64,000 nt of DNA from Lucifuga dentata. Its lineage: Eukaryota; Chordata; Actinopteri; Ophidiiformes; Bythitidae. The notes beneath the pieces are model-generated. The model ran no database searches and was not told the DNA's origin. It saw only the letters and a program-made list of their open reading frames with translations. This document shows, piece after piece, positions 14,187-25,475 of this stretch. Each line of letters opens with the position of its first letter. Within the stretch, counting starts at the first letter, position 1. The position numbers were made by a program, and so were the translations under genes. The stretch is taken from positions 1 through 64,000 of the forward strand of contig VXCM01003124.1 of NCBI GenBank assembly GCA_014773175.1, read 5' to 3'.

Positions 14187-14690
14187 TAAGTAAAGTAAAA
14201 TTTATTTATATAGGCATCACAAAGTGTGTTACAAAAATGACAAGGCATAACAAAATTAAAAACTGAAATTAAGAATAAAATAAAAATAATAAAAAAAAAT
14301 AGGGAGTAAAACGTAACAGCAAATACAATAAAAAAAAATGCATCAAAGTAAAATAGGGTTCACTAGTCCTATGCAAAAGCTGACCGAAACAAGTAGGTCT
14401 TGAGCTTCTTTTTAAAAGCGTCCACAGTGTCCACTGTTCTAATTTCCAAAGGTACAGAGTTCCACAGTTTAGGGGCAACAACCTGAAACACACAGTCTCC
14501 CGTAGTTTTAAGTCTGGAGCGTGGAACAAACAACAAGCCCTGATCAGATGACCTCAGAGACCTGCTGGTGACATAGGGTTGTAGTAGCTCACTAATATAC
14601 ATAGGAGACTGACCTGAAAGGGCTCTAAAGGTCAGAACCAGAATCTTGAAATGAATTCTAAATTTGACAAGAAGCCAATGCAGAGAAATA
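14187..14690 (-). mobile_element. LINE insertion (L2/CR1-like), 3' end only
   Basis: Comprises the truncated ORF and a short A/T-rich 3' part with TTTATTTATATAGGC (plus strand). AAGTAC/TAAGTA lies at both edges, a likely target-site duplication. The interrupted host is the AAGTAC dispersed repeat, whose two halves resume on each side. Confidence 0.6.
14369..14690 (-). pseudogene. 5'-truncated LINE: C-terminal end of a non-LTR retrotransposon reverse-transcriptase ORF
   Basis: The minus-strand frame reads LHWLLVKFRIHFKI, then SPMYISELLQPY, SLRSSDQGLLFVPRSRLKTT, APKLWNSVPLEI and FKKKLKTYLF. This is the conserved end of ORF2 in L2/CR1-type (jockey group) elements of fish. Catalytic parts are absent. 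Protein upstream of residue 52 in the frame (above 14690) is flanking sequence, not LINE. Confidence 0.75.
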
Positions 14691-14795
14691 AGTACAATAT
14701 AGCCTGTAAAATGTGATGGAAAAGATGCAGAAAATACTGCAAAATAAAAGTAAATTTTGCAGCATTTGAGTAAATGTACGTAGTTATTCTCCACC

Positions 14796-16370
14796 TCTGG
14801 GCCCCTTTTCCTCACAGTTTCACAGATCAGGCCCACTGAAACTGGACCTGTTTGTTAAACAACTAATTTCACAGCGATATTTGTACAAGGAAGTTATGCA
14901 TTTGAAACTAATCTGTTACTGTGAACTGGAAAGGATTGTGACACATTGTTTTTCAAGCAAGCTGCGTGTTTTCCGCTGCAGGGACACAAACCGCGCTCAG
15001 ATATTATACTCCCACCATGGGCAAACATGCAAACACAGCAAGCCACTGCTCCGCATGGTACAGTACACACCGTTAGAGAGGGCACAAAGGAAGGCGCATG
15101 ATTGGTGTGTTTGACAGCGATCTGATAAAACCATAATTGGAGCATGTAGAATGCATATGTTTCTCAGTCAAACAAAAGCCCTGGTCACGCCATAGAAACT
15201 GCCTCTCAGTGTTTTCATTGTCTGGCAACTGAGAAAAGTAAAGGCGAGGGCGACAGAAAGCTCAGACTAAGAGTGTGTTTAATGTGTGTGGAAGGGGAGC
15301 TGTGTGTGTAAGTGTGAGAGGCTGGGACAAGGCGGTCATGGAAGGACAAGGGCCCTGCAATGTCGGCCATGTCTGGTGGAGTTCTAGTCCCTTTTCATTG
15401 AAGCTCAAATCTTATCAGATCTCAGAGGCTTTATTTGTTCTTCTGTCTCAAAAGCTATAGACACATTTGAACACGTTCTGCCTCGGAAAGAAAGTATTAC
15501 TGTTTTTACCGAAGGTCAAGGCTGCACTTCATTGTGAAACATTCTTTAGCTTGTTGCAATTTAAGATGCCAAAAAAATGAGCTTTGTCAGCAAGGAGTAC
15601 CAAAAACCAAGTCAGCTTTCCAAAAATTCCTCAGTTTCTGCTTGAACAATTAACAACTGGATTGTTTTAGTTCCAGTACACACTCTTCTCATATTTTTCT
15701 ATTGAGCAGACCTTGAGCATAACTGGTTATGTGAGTAAGGCTGTAGACAGGATTTTATACTGTACAAAAAGTCATTTTAATACTGAGGTCAACAATTCAA
15801 GTCCACCCAACGCAAGATCAGGAAACTTCAAAATGTGCTAATTATTTGGGTTCCTTCACATTTCACACGTATAACTTTTTTTTTTAAATATTTTTTGTAA
15901 ATGTAATTCCACTACTCAATCACATGAATGCTATTTTAACCCCATTCTGCTGTGGATATATTCTGATTTACACCTTTTTGGGGCTAAAGTAGTCAAATTT
16001 GAAAATATTTGAAAATATATATGTGGGATTCATCAAACGCAATGGCAGATTTAACATGTCAGTAAGGGCAAATATCATCATAGAGGCATTACTATGGTAT
16101 TTCCTTATTTACACGTCGGGAAGCTATTCATAAATTACACCATCCTGCAAAAATTAAAGCCTGTTTCAGTATGGTGGTAAATTTCAGTGGTATAAAATCT
16201 GAGCAGCGTTTAAAACTGTATTTGCTTCACATGCATTTGTGATCAATAATTTTGATATTTAAGCCCACTCAGTTGATCATAGTACTCTAATGTTGAGTTC
16301 TAATCCGATGTTGTGCACATTGTTGTGGCACTACACCTCTTCCTCCAGCCTCATCTTGCTGCATTCTGCA

Positions 16371-16414
<44 letters not shown>

Positions 16415-16765
16415 ACCCACACTGGACTCCCATTTGTGTTTTAGATACTGGTGCCGCTCTCTCTGTCCCTCCTCTCTTATAATGTGAAAGTAGAGACTTT
16501 AAGTTTCCTTTTCTAATTTTAGATGTCAGTTTCACTTTGACACCAGAGGAAGAAGTATAAATATGAAGCAGCTCATGAACATGCCGATGTTCACTGGCTT
16601 TTACCTATGACACACCTTACAACAATATGTCACTAATTGGGCACCAGTGTGCTGATTAAGATAAGGGAAGCTTTATAAATTAACTTAAATTATTACGGCG
16701 CTTATTTAGCATGATGTGTAGCTAGCCTGATTTTTTATGAATCCTACAAATTTTGGAATCAATCT
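14796..16765. other. Non-coding stretch
   Basis: Apart from the (CT)n(CA)n run nothing is recognised. Confidence 0.6.
16371..16416. repeat. (CT)n(CA)n compound microsatellite
   Basis: TCTCTC run passing directly into a CA run. Confidence 0.85.
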
Positions 16766-16769
16766 TTAA

Positions 16770-17323
16770 AGGAACATATTGACAATCGTACATGAACCCA
16801 ACATATAAAATCCACATACACATTAAGTTACTGACAACCATTTCACAAAATATACTAATTCAGTGGTAAATTTCAGATTTTTTTCCCCCCAGACTTCAAT
16901 TGGCTTCAGTTCATTCCTTGAAACACATTGAGACACGTAATCCATCACAGTGAACAATATTTCTATTAGTTTTTTTTTTTNTTTTTTTTTTTTTTTTGTC
17001 AAAGTAAATTTATTTAACCAATCCAACATGGAGTGCACGGAAGACAATATATGTCTCTGCAGAGAAATATAGTCCCAGGAGAAGATGGCTTTTACAGAGA
17101 AATTAAATTAACTGTGCCTTCTACAATCGTACATACGTACTGGAAGCAAAACATGGAATTTTAAGATGGGTTTATCACCTGAACATTTGATTTTAAAAAA
17201 ATTAGAGGAATTGAAAGAATAACAGGAAAACTAAATTCCAGTTTTATGTTTTGGAAATTAGTTGTCTGTAACATAGCCTATATGTGGGTTGTATATATTG
17301 GGCACAATCGCTGGTATAGTCCT
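16770..17323 (-). mobile_element. Kolobok-like MITE (AGGAAC subfamily)
   Basis: TTAA at 16766-16769 and 17324-17327; ends AGGAACATATTG and GGTATAGTCCT. Interior blocks (TATGTCTCTGC, AATATAGTCCC, TTTTAAGATGGG) match the 4.7 kb copy. Contains a T-tract with a gap N at 16981. Confidence 0.7.
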
Positions 17324-17327
17324 TTAA

Positions 17328-20300
17328 AATAACCCTGTAACTTTCAGTTGTGGAATGTAAACTCCACTTCAGATCACTAAAACCAAAGTTCCAGAAAAAT
17401 ACTAAGACATGACCTCAGCATTTGTGTCTTTCTGCAGAATCAGTAATCCACAGCAGTCCCAAGCAAAAGTATCAATCCCCCCCCANCCCCCCAACCGTCT
17501 CTGCTTTGCTATCAGTGACGTCACCTCTGCCAAGGCTGTTTTCACTGGAGCTCCAAACAGCTGATTCAGGGAAAGTCACAAAGTGTACCGGAGACCTGAC
17601 CTTCTCTCTTAAGACTAAACACACAGAGAGGGACTGGATCCACAGGATGGAGACTATGGGGACATTAGCTCGGAAACAATAACAGTGTCTAAATCTGCAT
17701 AGGACACGAAGCCAATTTGTTTCCACACACTAGAGAGACAGATGAGTGGATGAAACTCTGTGTTAACTTCTTTTTTCTCAGTTCATTTATGTATGGTTAA
17801 AATATCTGAAGCTGTAGCTTTTGGCAACAGAGAGGATAAAGGTTTTACACATTTTATTTTAATGTACGATCCATTCAATCCCAAAGGCCAAAATCAGAAA
17901 TATAGCAAATTTTTTGGCTGAGAGATTTAAAAGATTTATACTTTTGCATGAAACAGATATAAATTCAAACATGAAATTTATTTTTCACTTACTATGGGAC
18001 GCTTGTCTTTTTCTCCCTTTAAATCATCTCCTGCTTCAGTTCTAGAGTGATCACATTGTATATGAAATTAGTGTATAATTGTGTTGAATTGTCCACCTCC
18101 ACCTTATCTTCTTTAGTAGCATAATGGCTTTTTCAACACTTAAGTTTTATAGGTAATGGGCTGGGGGCTTATCTCAGGTTGGCTCTTTCCAGGTGGAGTT
18201 CCTTGATGTGGGACCAAAAGTGGCTGGAATAATCACAGATCCCAAAGGTCCCAAAAACACTGAACTTTCCTCAGGAGATAAAAATAGCCACATTTGTTAA
18301 ACAACTGATTAGGATACTCAAACTGAAACCTGATTTTCAAGAGTCAAAGGTATGAAGACGGAGTTCAGAACATTTTCTTCTACTTTTATTTGGAAAAACA
18401 GTAAACTCATTAGGTTAATTTGTCTATGAAAAAGCACCAATGGAGCAATTGTTCCTATTTGCAATGTACTGTACATTTTGGGTCATTAGTTGAGGATTCT
18501 TGGTCAATCTGATTATCTAACATCTAGAATAGACTTCCTGTGGTCTTAATGACATTTCATAACAAATCATCCTGAAAATGATGCATCATGAAAGCTTAAA
18601 AGGAGCTTCCAAAGATGATGAAGCGCAGCTCAGAAATGTATTAATTTAACAATTCCACACAGCAAGAGATGTCCTTCCTTATCTGCTTAATCCCTCAGTA
18701 TGACTAGGCACAACTTGAAAAATGTTCAATTTAATATGATAATTTAATTCAACAAGTTTAATTCCACATAATCCTTCATATTACCAATCAGAGTGTTTAG
18801 CCTCAGTTTGTCCTATCAACTCCATTAGATACCATTTCAAACCTTTCACCATTTATTAACAGCACGACCCCAATATTTTTCCTTAAAAAGCCAAGTATTC
18901 TCACTGAGATCAAGACTCCTTCCAGGGAAAAAGATATGACAGTGGGAACAGCAGAACAAGACAGTAGTGATAAACACTTAATAATAATACATGGGATACA
19001 AGATTAGAGCCAAAGTCAAGGGAATAGATCAAATGCATCCTTCCTGTGTCAGGCTGGTATGACATCATGACAGTGTGCTGATAAAGTGGAGTTAGTGAAC
19101 TGGAGAAGCCACAAATCTCCACAATAACACAGGTAAATGTGCCTCCATCTTTCTCAAGACACTGAGTAGCTGCATCATCCATCATTTCCCAGGAGGGAGT
19201 GTATAGCAGCATCAACAATACAGACAACAAGTTCAGGCTTCTCAAATGAGGGAGAATGGAATTGTAGCTCATTCAGCATGATGCTAACCAGGTGTGTAAT
19301 GGTGCAAGTGTGTTAGCAGCATCCAATCCCATGCCGCCTTCACATCTATGACTTACACACACACACAGATACACACTCAAACTATAGCCAGGCAGGTGAG
19401 CAGGGCGTTCCGTTGTGGGTGAGCCGAGGAAGCAAGGACGGTACGTGTCCAGATGACAAAGGTCTCTTTTACACCTGTCATGGCCCGTTTAATTATCTAC
19501 CACTTCAAACAGGAGGGTCTGATGCTCGCGGCCTCCCAGAAGCCTTTGCTCCTGCTCTGGTGTAAGACAGAGAGGAAAATCTGTGCTGGTATAAAACTTA
19601 ACTGCAACTTCCATAAAGTAAGAGCAAATAGCAAATGTTTTAAAGGCTCCAGCAGACGTGGAGGTAATAAATACAGGAAATGACTGAGGAGTGACCACTT
19701 TAGTATTTAGGAGTTTTTCAGAATATAGAAAGAAAACTCTAATCCATCGAGAGAGGAGAACCAATCCTGAACATTCAGCTTTGTTCATTTTTTCACTGTT
19801 AATATGGGAACAATAGACAATTTTTAAAATTTAATTGTAATTATACAATATTTTACAAGAATATTTTAACTTTAAATTTTCTTTGTGCCAGTAGTCAATG
19901 TGGGAGAAGAGGAATTTATTTATTTGGTGGGGTTTAATTTACTTTACCATTTATATTGATATCTGTACAATATGCAATATTATTATTGTATTACAATACA
20001 ATGTAAAGTATTTAGTATTTTACATAAAACACTTAGTGACTTACCTGTGTTAGACTGGTCCAGGATTTAACCAAAAAAAATAAAAAATCCTAAAAGTCAC
20101 ATCAAAATATAAAATATAAGTACGCTACATATCAGTATATAATTTGAATAAATGATATTTATTTTAGCCTATGAAAACAGTATCACATTAACAGAGTAAG
20201 ACGACTTCAATAGGACTCAAAATTGATTGCAGCTGATTTTCGCCCATTTTATTTTAATATCAAGATATACCCTTTATGGTGCAAATATCCACCCATAAAA

Positions 20301-20904
20301 AAACACCAAAATTAAAATTCAAATGTCATCTTGTCATCATAACAAACAGTTTACCCCAGAAAAAAAAAAAAAAAAAAAAAAAAAGATTGAAATGGTGATT
20401 TTCTCTTTTCTGCAGTTCCGTCTCCTTAATCATAAGCACATCAGAGACATTCAGCTTTTATATATAGAATCATATTAAAGCCCATAATTTTACATTATTA
20501 CTATTTTATCCGAGGTAACACACATTTCAGCATCTAACCTGTTGAAACAAATAATTGCCGCGTTACGCTATCCTTATTACAAATAATTTATGCGTTATGG
20601 GTAATGCTGCGATAATGATCTTTGGTTTATGCTTAAAGTCATCATTATGTCCTGCTGGTTGTTATCTTCATAAATCGCGCATAGAGCAGCTGTAATCAGA
20701 GCAGAGCAGAGTGGAGTGTTAAAGATAATCATTATCAGGTCAGTACATACGACAGAGAAGAGGGTCAGCCATTATACACGTATACACAATGAAAGAAACA
20801 AACAGTATGCAGATAAAACTGCAAAAATCAATTACAACTATATATATATATATATACACATATATATATATGTAAGTTTAGAACTATGAACTAAAATGTA
20901 CAGT
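17328..20904. other. Non-coding stretch
   Basis: Contains a C-tract with gap N at 17486 and an A-tract at 20359-20385. A 120-codon minus-strand frame (18910-19272) has no recognisable domain. No gene supported. Confidence 0.6.
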
Positions 20905-20928
20905 ATAATAATAATAATAATAATAATA

Positions 20929-20959
<31 letters not shown>
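20905..20959. repeat. Self-complementary (TAA)n-(TTA)n microsatellite
   Basis: About 26 bases of TAA units pass directly into about 30 bases of TTA units, a long AT-only inverted repeat. Confidence 0.85.
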
Positions 20960-20961
<2 letters not shown>

Positions 20962-21099
20962 TTTATATTGCGGACTCGTGGTCCATAAAACAACATAAAA
21001 AACAAGTGAACAACACAATAAAAAAACAGTACAAAACATACAAAAACATAAATACAAAATTCCACTTCAAAAGAGCCCATTCCAAAAGTAGGCTGCAAA

Positions 21100-21100
<1 letters not shown>

Positions 21101-21155
<55 letters not shown>
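21101..21155. repeat. (TTA)n microsatellite
   Basis: About 55 bases of uninterrupted TTA units, 140 bases after the previous one. Confidence 0.9.
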
Positions 21156-21159
21156 CATT

Positions 21160-21430
21160 ATTGCTTTTGTTCATATCGGGAACAGATTTAATTCTTAGGT
21201 GTTGTATAGCAGAGTTTGCGGCTGTATTGCCGGGGCCTCTGTGAGCTTCAGGCTGACCGGAGCTCTCCATCCGGGCCTCCATCAGCTCTGCGTGACCGCT
21301 GCGTGGATAATGTGGAGACAGGGTGGCGTCCTACCACTTCACCTCACAGGGCCCGTGTGTCAGAGAAACACACTTTGACATCACTGCTAAAACACCTCAT
21401 TCATCACGCCGGGCCTCCGCAGACAGTAAG
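21160..21430 (+). other. GC-richer block ending in a strong splice-donor-like sequence upstream of gata6
   Basis: The block is clearly richer in GC than its surroundings and ends AGTAAG|GTAAGC (GT at 21431-21432), some 3 kb before the gata6 start codon. Mammalian GATA6 uses two alternative non-coding first exons, so this could be a distal one. It could equally be an unrelated transcript or chance. Confidence 0.25.
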
Positions 21431-21732
21431 GTAAGCAGAGAGAGAAGAAAAACAACAGGATTCTGTAATCTCTCACCTCCCTGACAAGTGACTCGCTGAG
21501 ACTCCGTGATGGGAGACAGTAGCGCTGGTTTAGTTACTCCCTCTGATAAAATCACAACTCCAAAACCTTTCCACTTACCACATACCTCCGCCAGTTTGAT
21601 CCTGAATCATAAGACACAGCAAAGACCAAACACAAACTGACAGACAATCATTTGGAAGCCAAAGACCTACAGGGGAGCGTTCAGGGACCTGCGCTTCTGT
21701 GGGGAAAATATATTCCCGAGATAATTTGAGCG

Positions 21733-21734
<2 letters not shown>

Positions 21735-21780
<46 letters not shown>

Positions 21781-21823
21781 CAGCAGTAGTACTAGTAGCA
21801 GTAGTAGTAAGAGTAGTAGTAGC

Positions 21824-21857
<34 letters not shown>
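21735..21857. repeat. (AGT)n microsatellite
   Basis: About 120 bases of AGT/AGC units with interruptions; long V-only and L-only frames here are by-products. Confidence 0.9.
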
Positions 21858-21939
21858 ACAAAAGTGATAAGTGTAGCAGTAATAGTAACAGCCTTAGAGG
21901 AGGATTAATATCATAGCATACCATGATAAGAAGGCACTA

Positions 21940-22265
21940 GGCACCCCCACTCCGGAGGCATACCTCCGCCAAGGCCAACACAAAAAAAAACAGATCTTTT
22001 CTAATTTAATCGAAATGGACTTTTAGCACTGATTTCATTGGCTAAAAAAAAAAAAAAAAAAANAAAAAAAAAAAAAAAAAATCTAAAATATCTTCTAAAA
22101 ATATCTTCTAAAATTTCTAAAATTCTTCTAAAAAAATCTTCTGGATCATGATCTGGATCACTTCCACAATTTAATAATTTCTTCCCCTCTATCTGTCCCC
22201 AAAATTTAATCCAAATCCATTCATAACTTTTCAAGATATCCTGATAAACAAACAATCAAGGAAGT
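21940..22265. repeat. Dispersed fish repeat with GGAGGCATACCTCC and AACAAACAATCAA ends
   Basis: CTCCGGAGGCATACCTCCGCC opens it (given here in part as GGAGGCATACCTCC); ATCATGATCTGGATCACTTC, AATCCAAATCCATTCATAAC and TATCCTGATAAACAAAC follow in the order seen in a widespread fish repeat. An A-tract with gap N at 22063 interrupts it. Confidence 0.45.
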
Positions 22266-23479
22266 AGTTTGCTGCAAGGCTAGTAATTGTGAGCATTAGT
22301 AGTGATGGTAGTAGTAATATTAGATGTAGTAATTACAGTCGTAAAATTTGCGGTAGTATATATCCTAGTAGTAGTAGAAGAGGTATTGACTATCAATTGT
22401 AGTAGAAGTAATGGCAGTAATAAAAAAGCTATATCATATTACTATTACTAGTATTTAGTTGTAGTAATAGTATAGTAATATAGGTAATTATCAGCAACAG
22501 TTGCAGTAGTGATGTTAGTAATAGTGTTAGTAGGCCTAGTATTTGTAGTACATTGTGGCCTCTTCCCTCATTTATCTTCCCTGCAGACAAACTAAACAGA
22601 CTGATTTCGCCTCTGAATGGCTGAGAGAGTGATGAAGCAGTTTGTATTTGCAGTATTTGTTAAGCTCTGTGATCAGAATGATTCAATTGACACGTCGATG
22701 CTTTTGATCACTTCACTCACAGATGTATATTCCAGCTGAATGAATCGTCGCGCTTCAAAGGGAAACACCGAAGCAGCAGCAGCAGAGACGTGCTGAGAGT
22801 TTGTGCTTCTTTAAAGCCGAAGCCATTCAATCCCTAATGAAAGAGTCTGACTTAAATAAACCAGTTATCAGTGGATTTATTCATGCAACACGTAGAGAAT
22901 AAACAAAAAGTAAGAGACTGAACCTTTTTACCTCTTAGTAAAAATCACAATAAGAACTTTGATTAAATTTGCAAACTTTTATTCATGCCTTCTCAAGTAA
23001 TATTTCAATTTGTGTGTTTCAAAAACAAAATTATATGGGATACATTTATAAACATTCCAGTTCATCTTCAGTTAAGAAGCTTATCATAAATCACCAAACA
23101 TATGACATTATCAGCCTGAGTGCACATCTTAACTGATTTATATCCATGTAACACTACAAGTTGTTAGTCTAGACTGCCCTTATAAATCCTAACATAACAC
23201 ATCAGAACATGTTGTTAGAGCAGCTTCTGTTATTAGTTATCAGCAGGAAAGCTCTGAAATGTCACTAATTTACAAGAGCCACACAGAAAAAATGCCAGTC
23301 TAAGTTAAATCTGAACTATTTACACTTAGAGCTTATTATTAATCAAGAACTCAGTTTGATTTAATTATAGAGAATCTAAGCGGGCTGGGGTGAAGGGAGG
23401 GTCCGTCTCTGCTTTAAGCATTGTCTAAAAGGTTTTGGAAAACTTGATTGCATTTGCTAATTATTGTGAGTTTCAGACG
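22266..23479. other. Non-coding stretch before gata6
   Basis: Scattered AGT-rich sequence up to about 22560, then unremarkable AT-rich sequence. No element recognised. Confidence 0.55.
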
Positions 23480-23870
23480 TGATCAAGTCCCCTGGGTGTG
23501 ATTGATTGGAGGAGTCCACAGGCTGGCACCCCCGGCGTGTTTCTGGCCGCTGACACTCCACATGATTGGTCCGCCTCCTACAGCCACCNTGGCACCCCCG
23601 GCGTGTTTCTGGCCGCTGACACTCCACATGATTGGTCCGCCTCCTACAGCCACCAGAAGCGCCTCCTCTCATAAACCTCGTCAGACCACAGTAACGTTTC
23701 CCATTACTTCCAGGACAAGCAACGGCTCACTATTGCGAACTTTGCGTGCGACCTATGGCACACAACTAGCAGGTACGTGGTGGAAAACGTCTAACGCCTC
23801 TTGGTTAGTCTGAGTGTCTTCTCTCTCCCACAGCTGTTCTGAACATCTGGAGAGCGCAGCGAGGGCGCAC
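23480..23870 (+). promoter_or_regulatory. Probable gata6 proximal promoter / 5' region
   Basis: GC content rises here compared with the flanks. ATTGG (inverted CCAAT) occurs at 23569-23573 and again in the assembly duplicate (23635-23639), beside a GC-box-like CCGCCTCC. Splice-like signals CAG|GTACGT (GT at 23773) and CTCTCCCACAG (ending 23833) lie 61 bp apart. No TATA box is convincing, in keeping with TATA-less GATA6 promoters. The transcription start cannot be fixed from sequence alone. Confidence 0.4.
23524..23654. repeat. 65-bp duplication around assembly N 23589 (artefact) in the gata6 upstream region
   Basis: Identical 65-base copies at 23524-23588 and 23590-23654. It doubles the ATTGG/CCGCCTCC motifs, so promoter motif counts here should be halved. 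Confidence 0.8.
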
Positions 23871-23900
23871 CAACCTAAATCATCATTTCGGGGTATTGTT

Positions 23901-23997
23901 TTATCTGCAGCCTGCCTCTCGGCCCTTATCTGTTTTGGGTCTTATCAAGCGGTTATCTGTTTTGCTGTGAAGACATATTGCGTTTTGTTTCCTATCT
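23901..23997 (-). promoter_or_regulatory. Cluster of five WGATAR (GATA-factor) motifs upstream of gata6
   Basis: TTATCT at 23901, TTATCT at 23926, TTATCA at 23942, TTATCT at 23953 and CTATCT at 23992 are reverse complements of WGATAR, all in the same direction inside about 100 bp, some 490-580 bp before the start codon. The placement suggests auto- or cross-regulation by GATA factors, which is inferred, not shown. Confidence 0.55.
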
Positions 23998-24422
23998 GTT
24001 ACGTGTACGTGTGTGTGTGCGTGTGAGTGTGTGTGGGAGGACACGGATTTGACACGAATGGATCCAGTGCCTCTTAAGAGCGCTTGATGAAAGTAACGCA
24101 GTCAGTGTTGAATGTGGTTTACTGGAGTTAGATGCTGTGATAATGGCAATGCCTTTATAAATATATATATATATATCGTCGGATTTATGGTTTGTTACTT
24201 TTTATAATGGAAGTAACTGCTGCGCTATACACATGAAAATAAGCCCTACATCAGGATGATTTGCGTTTTCACAGAAAGGTACTCGAGCCAAACTTCAGCT
24301 CTCTATCCAGATGTTTTTAACACGTTTTTTTTTAAATGAGTTGCTCATGGAGAGGATGTTTTGCTCATGAGTAGCGTTTGTTTTCCATTACTTCCTATGA
24401 CCCTGACGATTTTTTATTACAG

Positions 24423-24481
24423 GGTCGACAACACCCTGACGATTTTTATTAACCCCTACGGTGTATGGAAATTGCTCCTGG
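24423..24481 (+). other. gata6: gata6 5' UTR part upstream of the start codon, after a possible splice acceptor
   Basis: A pyrimidine-rich tract and acceptor (TTTTTTATTACAG) end at 24422, 59 bases before the ATG. Vertebrate GATA6 genes have a non-coding first exon, so this is the likely start of exon 2. The short string CCCTGACGATTTTT occurs on both sides of the acceptor (about 24410 and 24434). The matching upstream exon was not firmly located. Confidence 0.45.
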
Positions 24482-25399
24482 ATGGACCTGGGCGAAAACA
24501 GCTGGTCCATGGTCAAGCGAGAAGTGTCCAGCAGCCCAGGGTCACCGGCTGATCAGGCCTACCTTACCGGTGACAGCAGGAGGGACGGTCCCACGTCGGA
24601 TGAGCTGAGGACACCGGCGCCTCCGAGCGACCTTGACGCACTGGGGCATCGACGCTCGGACGGTAGATCATTACACTCCTACGTCCACTTCGGACACCAT
24701 AGCAACACCCTGCCCACTTCAGAGGACATCCCGCTGTTCACGGATTTGGACCAGGGCAGCAAACTCGTCCTCTCCAGTGCTGCGCACAAGGCGAGCTTGC
24801 TGGTGGACCCCACCGACATGTACCAAACTCTGGCCATCGCCGCAGCCCAGAGCCAGAATGGATATGATTCATCCTCCGGTGGTTATATGCACTCCAACCC
24901 CAACTCTCCCGTGTATGTGCCCAGTTCGCGGGTGGGCCCCATGATCCCCAGCCTCTCTTACCTGCAAGCCAGCGGCTCTGCTCAGCCCAGCCATGCTGTC
25001 TCCAGCCACTCGGTCTGGTCACAGTCAACACCGGAGAGCCCTTCATACAGCACAGGGAGCCCGCACACCTCCAGCCGGTTCCACTACCCCCCAAGCCCGC
25101 CTATGAATAACGGAACACCCCGGGACACCGGCTACAGTAACACGCTGAATGTGAGCAGCAGAGATCAGTACGGCCTCTCTCGGCCCCTCGGTGGGACCTA
25201 CCCGAGTCCATACTCACCTTATGTTGCACCACAGCTGTCCCAGCTGCCCTCACCCTGGACTGGGGGACCTTTCGATAACACGATGCTGCACACTTTGCAG
25301 AGCAGAGGTGCGCNCCCTGGACTGGGGGACCTTTCGATAACACGATGCTGCACACTTTGCAGAGCAGAGGTGCGCCCTTGATTCGAGGACCAAATGGAG
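24482..25399 (+). CDS. gata6: gata6 coding exon 1 (gene exon 2): N-terminal activation region
   Basis: This exon carries the start ATG at 24482 and the Ser/Pro/Tyr-rich transactivation region, ending at donor GT 25400-25401 in phase 1. A second in-frame ATG at 24818 (residue 113, MYQTLA) matches the internal initiation codon known in mammalian GATA6. The stretch 25253-25313 is repeated exactly at 25315-25375 around a single N at 25314; the 62 extra bases break the frame and create a false stop near 25381. Read without them, the exon continues through [13 protein letters not shown] to the splice site. Confidence 0.93.
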
Positions 25400-25443
25400 G
25401 TAAGACAATGAGAAAAGTGGCTTAATTAATGGACACAGTGATT

Positions 25444-25475
<32 letters not shown>

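Larger units (their letters stand above)
13925..14795 (+). repeat. AAGTAC-rich dispersed repeat, split by the LINE
   Basis: Begins CAGTGGTGGAAGAAGTAATT, contains AAAGTACTCATTATGG and GTGGAGTAAAAAGTAC, is interrupted at about 14187-14690, and resumes to end GAGTAAATGTACGTAGTTA with TTCTCCACCTCTG. The outer ends are inverted (CAGTGGTGGA and TCCACCTCTG). Confidence 0.55.

Noticed and set aside
14691..14836. Upstream part of the 155-codon LINE frame
   Set aside because: Sequence here belongs to the host AAGTAC repeat; the LINE similarity starts near residue 52.
18910..19272. 120-codon minus-strand frame
   Set aside because: No recognisable domain, no splice or promoter context; compatible with chance in AT-rich DNA.
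1..21000. mir-1/mir-133a cluster and mib1 exons, which lie upstream of GATA6 in other vertebrates
   Set aside because: No match to the mature miR-1 or miR-133 sequence and no mib1-like coding exon seen in this window.
20838..21158. Poly-isoleucine frame
   Set aside because: Translation of (ATT)n microsatellites.
21667..21924. Leucine-rich and valine-rich frames
   Set aside because: Products of the (AGT)n microsatellite in different frames.
24461..24481. Upstream GTG as gata6 start, adding seven residues
   Set aside because: Nuclear eukaryotic genes rarely use GTG, and the ATG at 24482 aligns with the start of the GATA6 long form.
24738..25094. 118-codon minus-strand frame opposite gata6
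   Set aside because: Shadow of the GC-rich gata6 exon.
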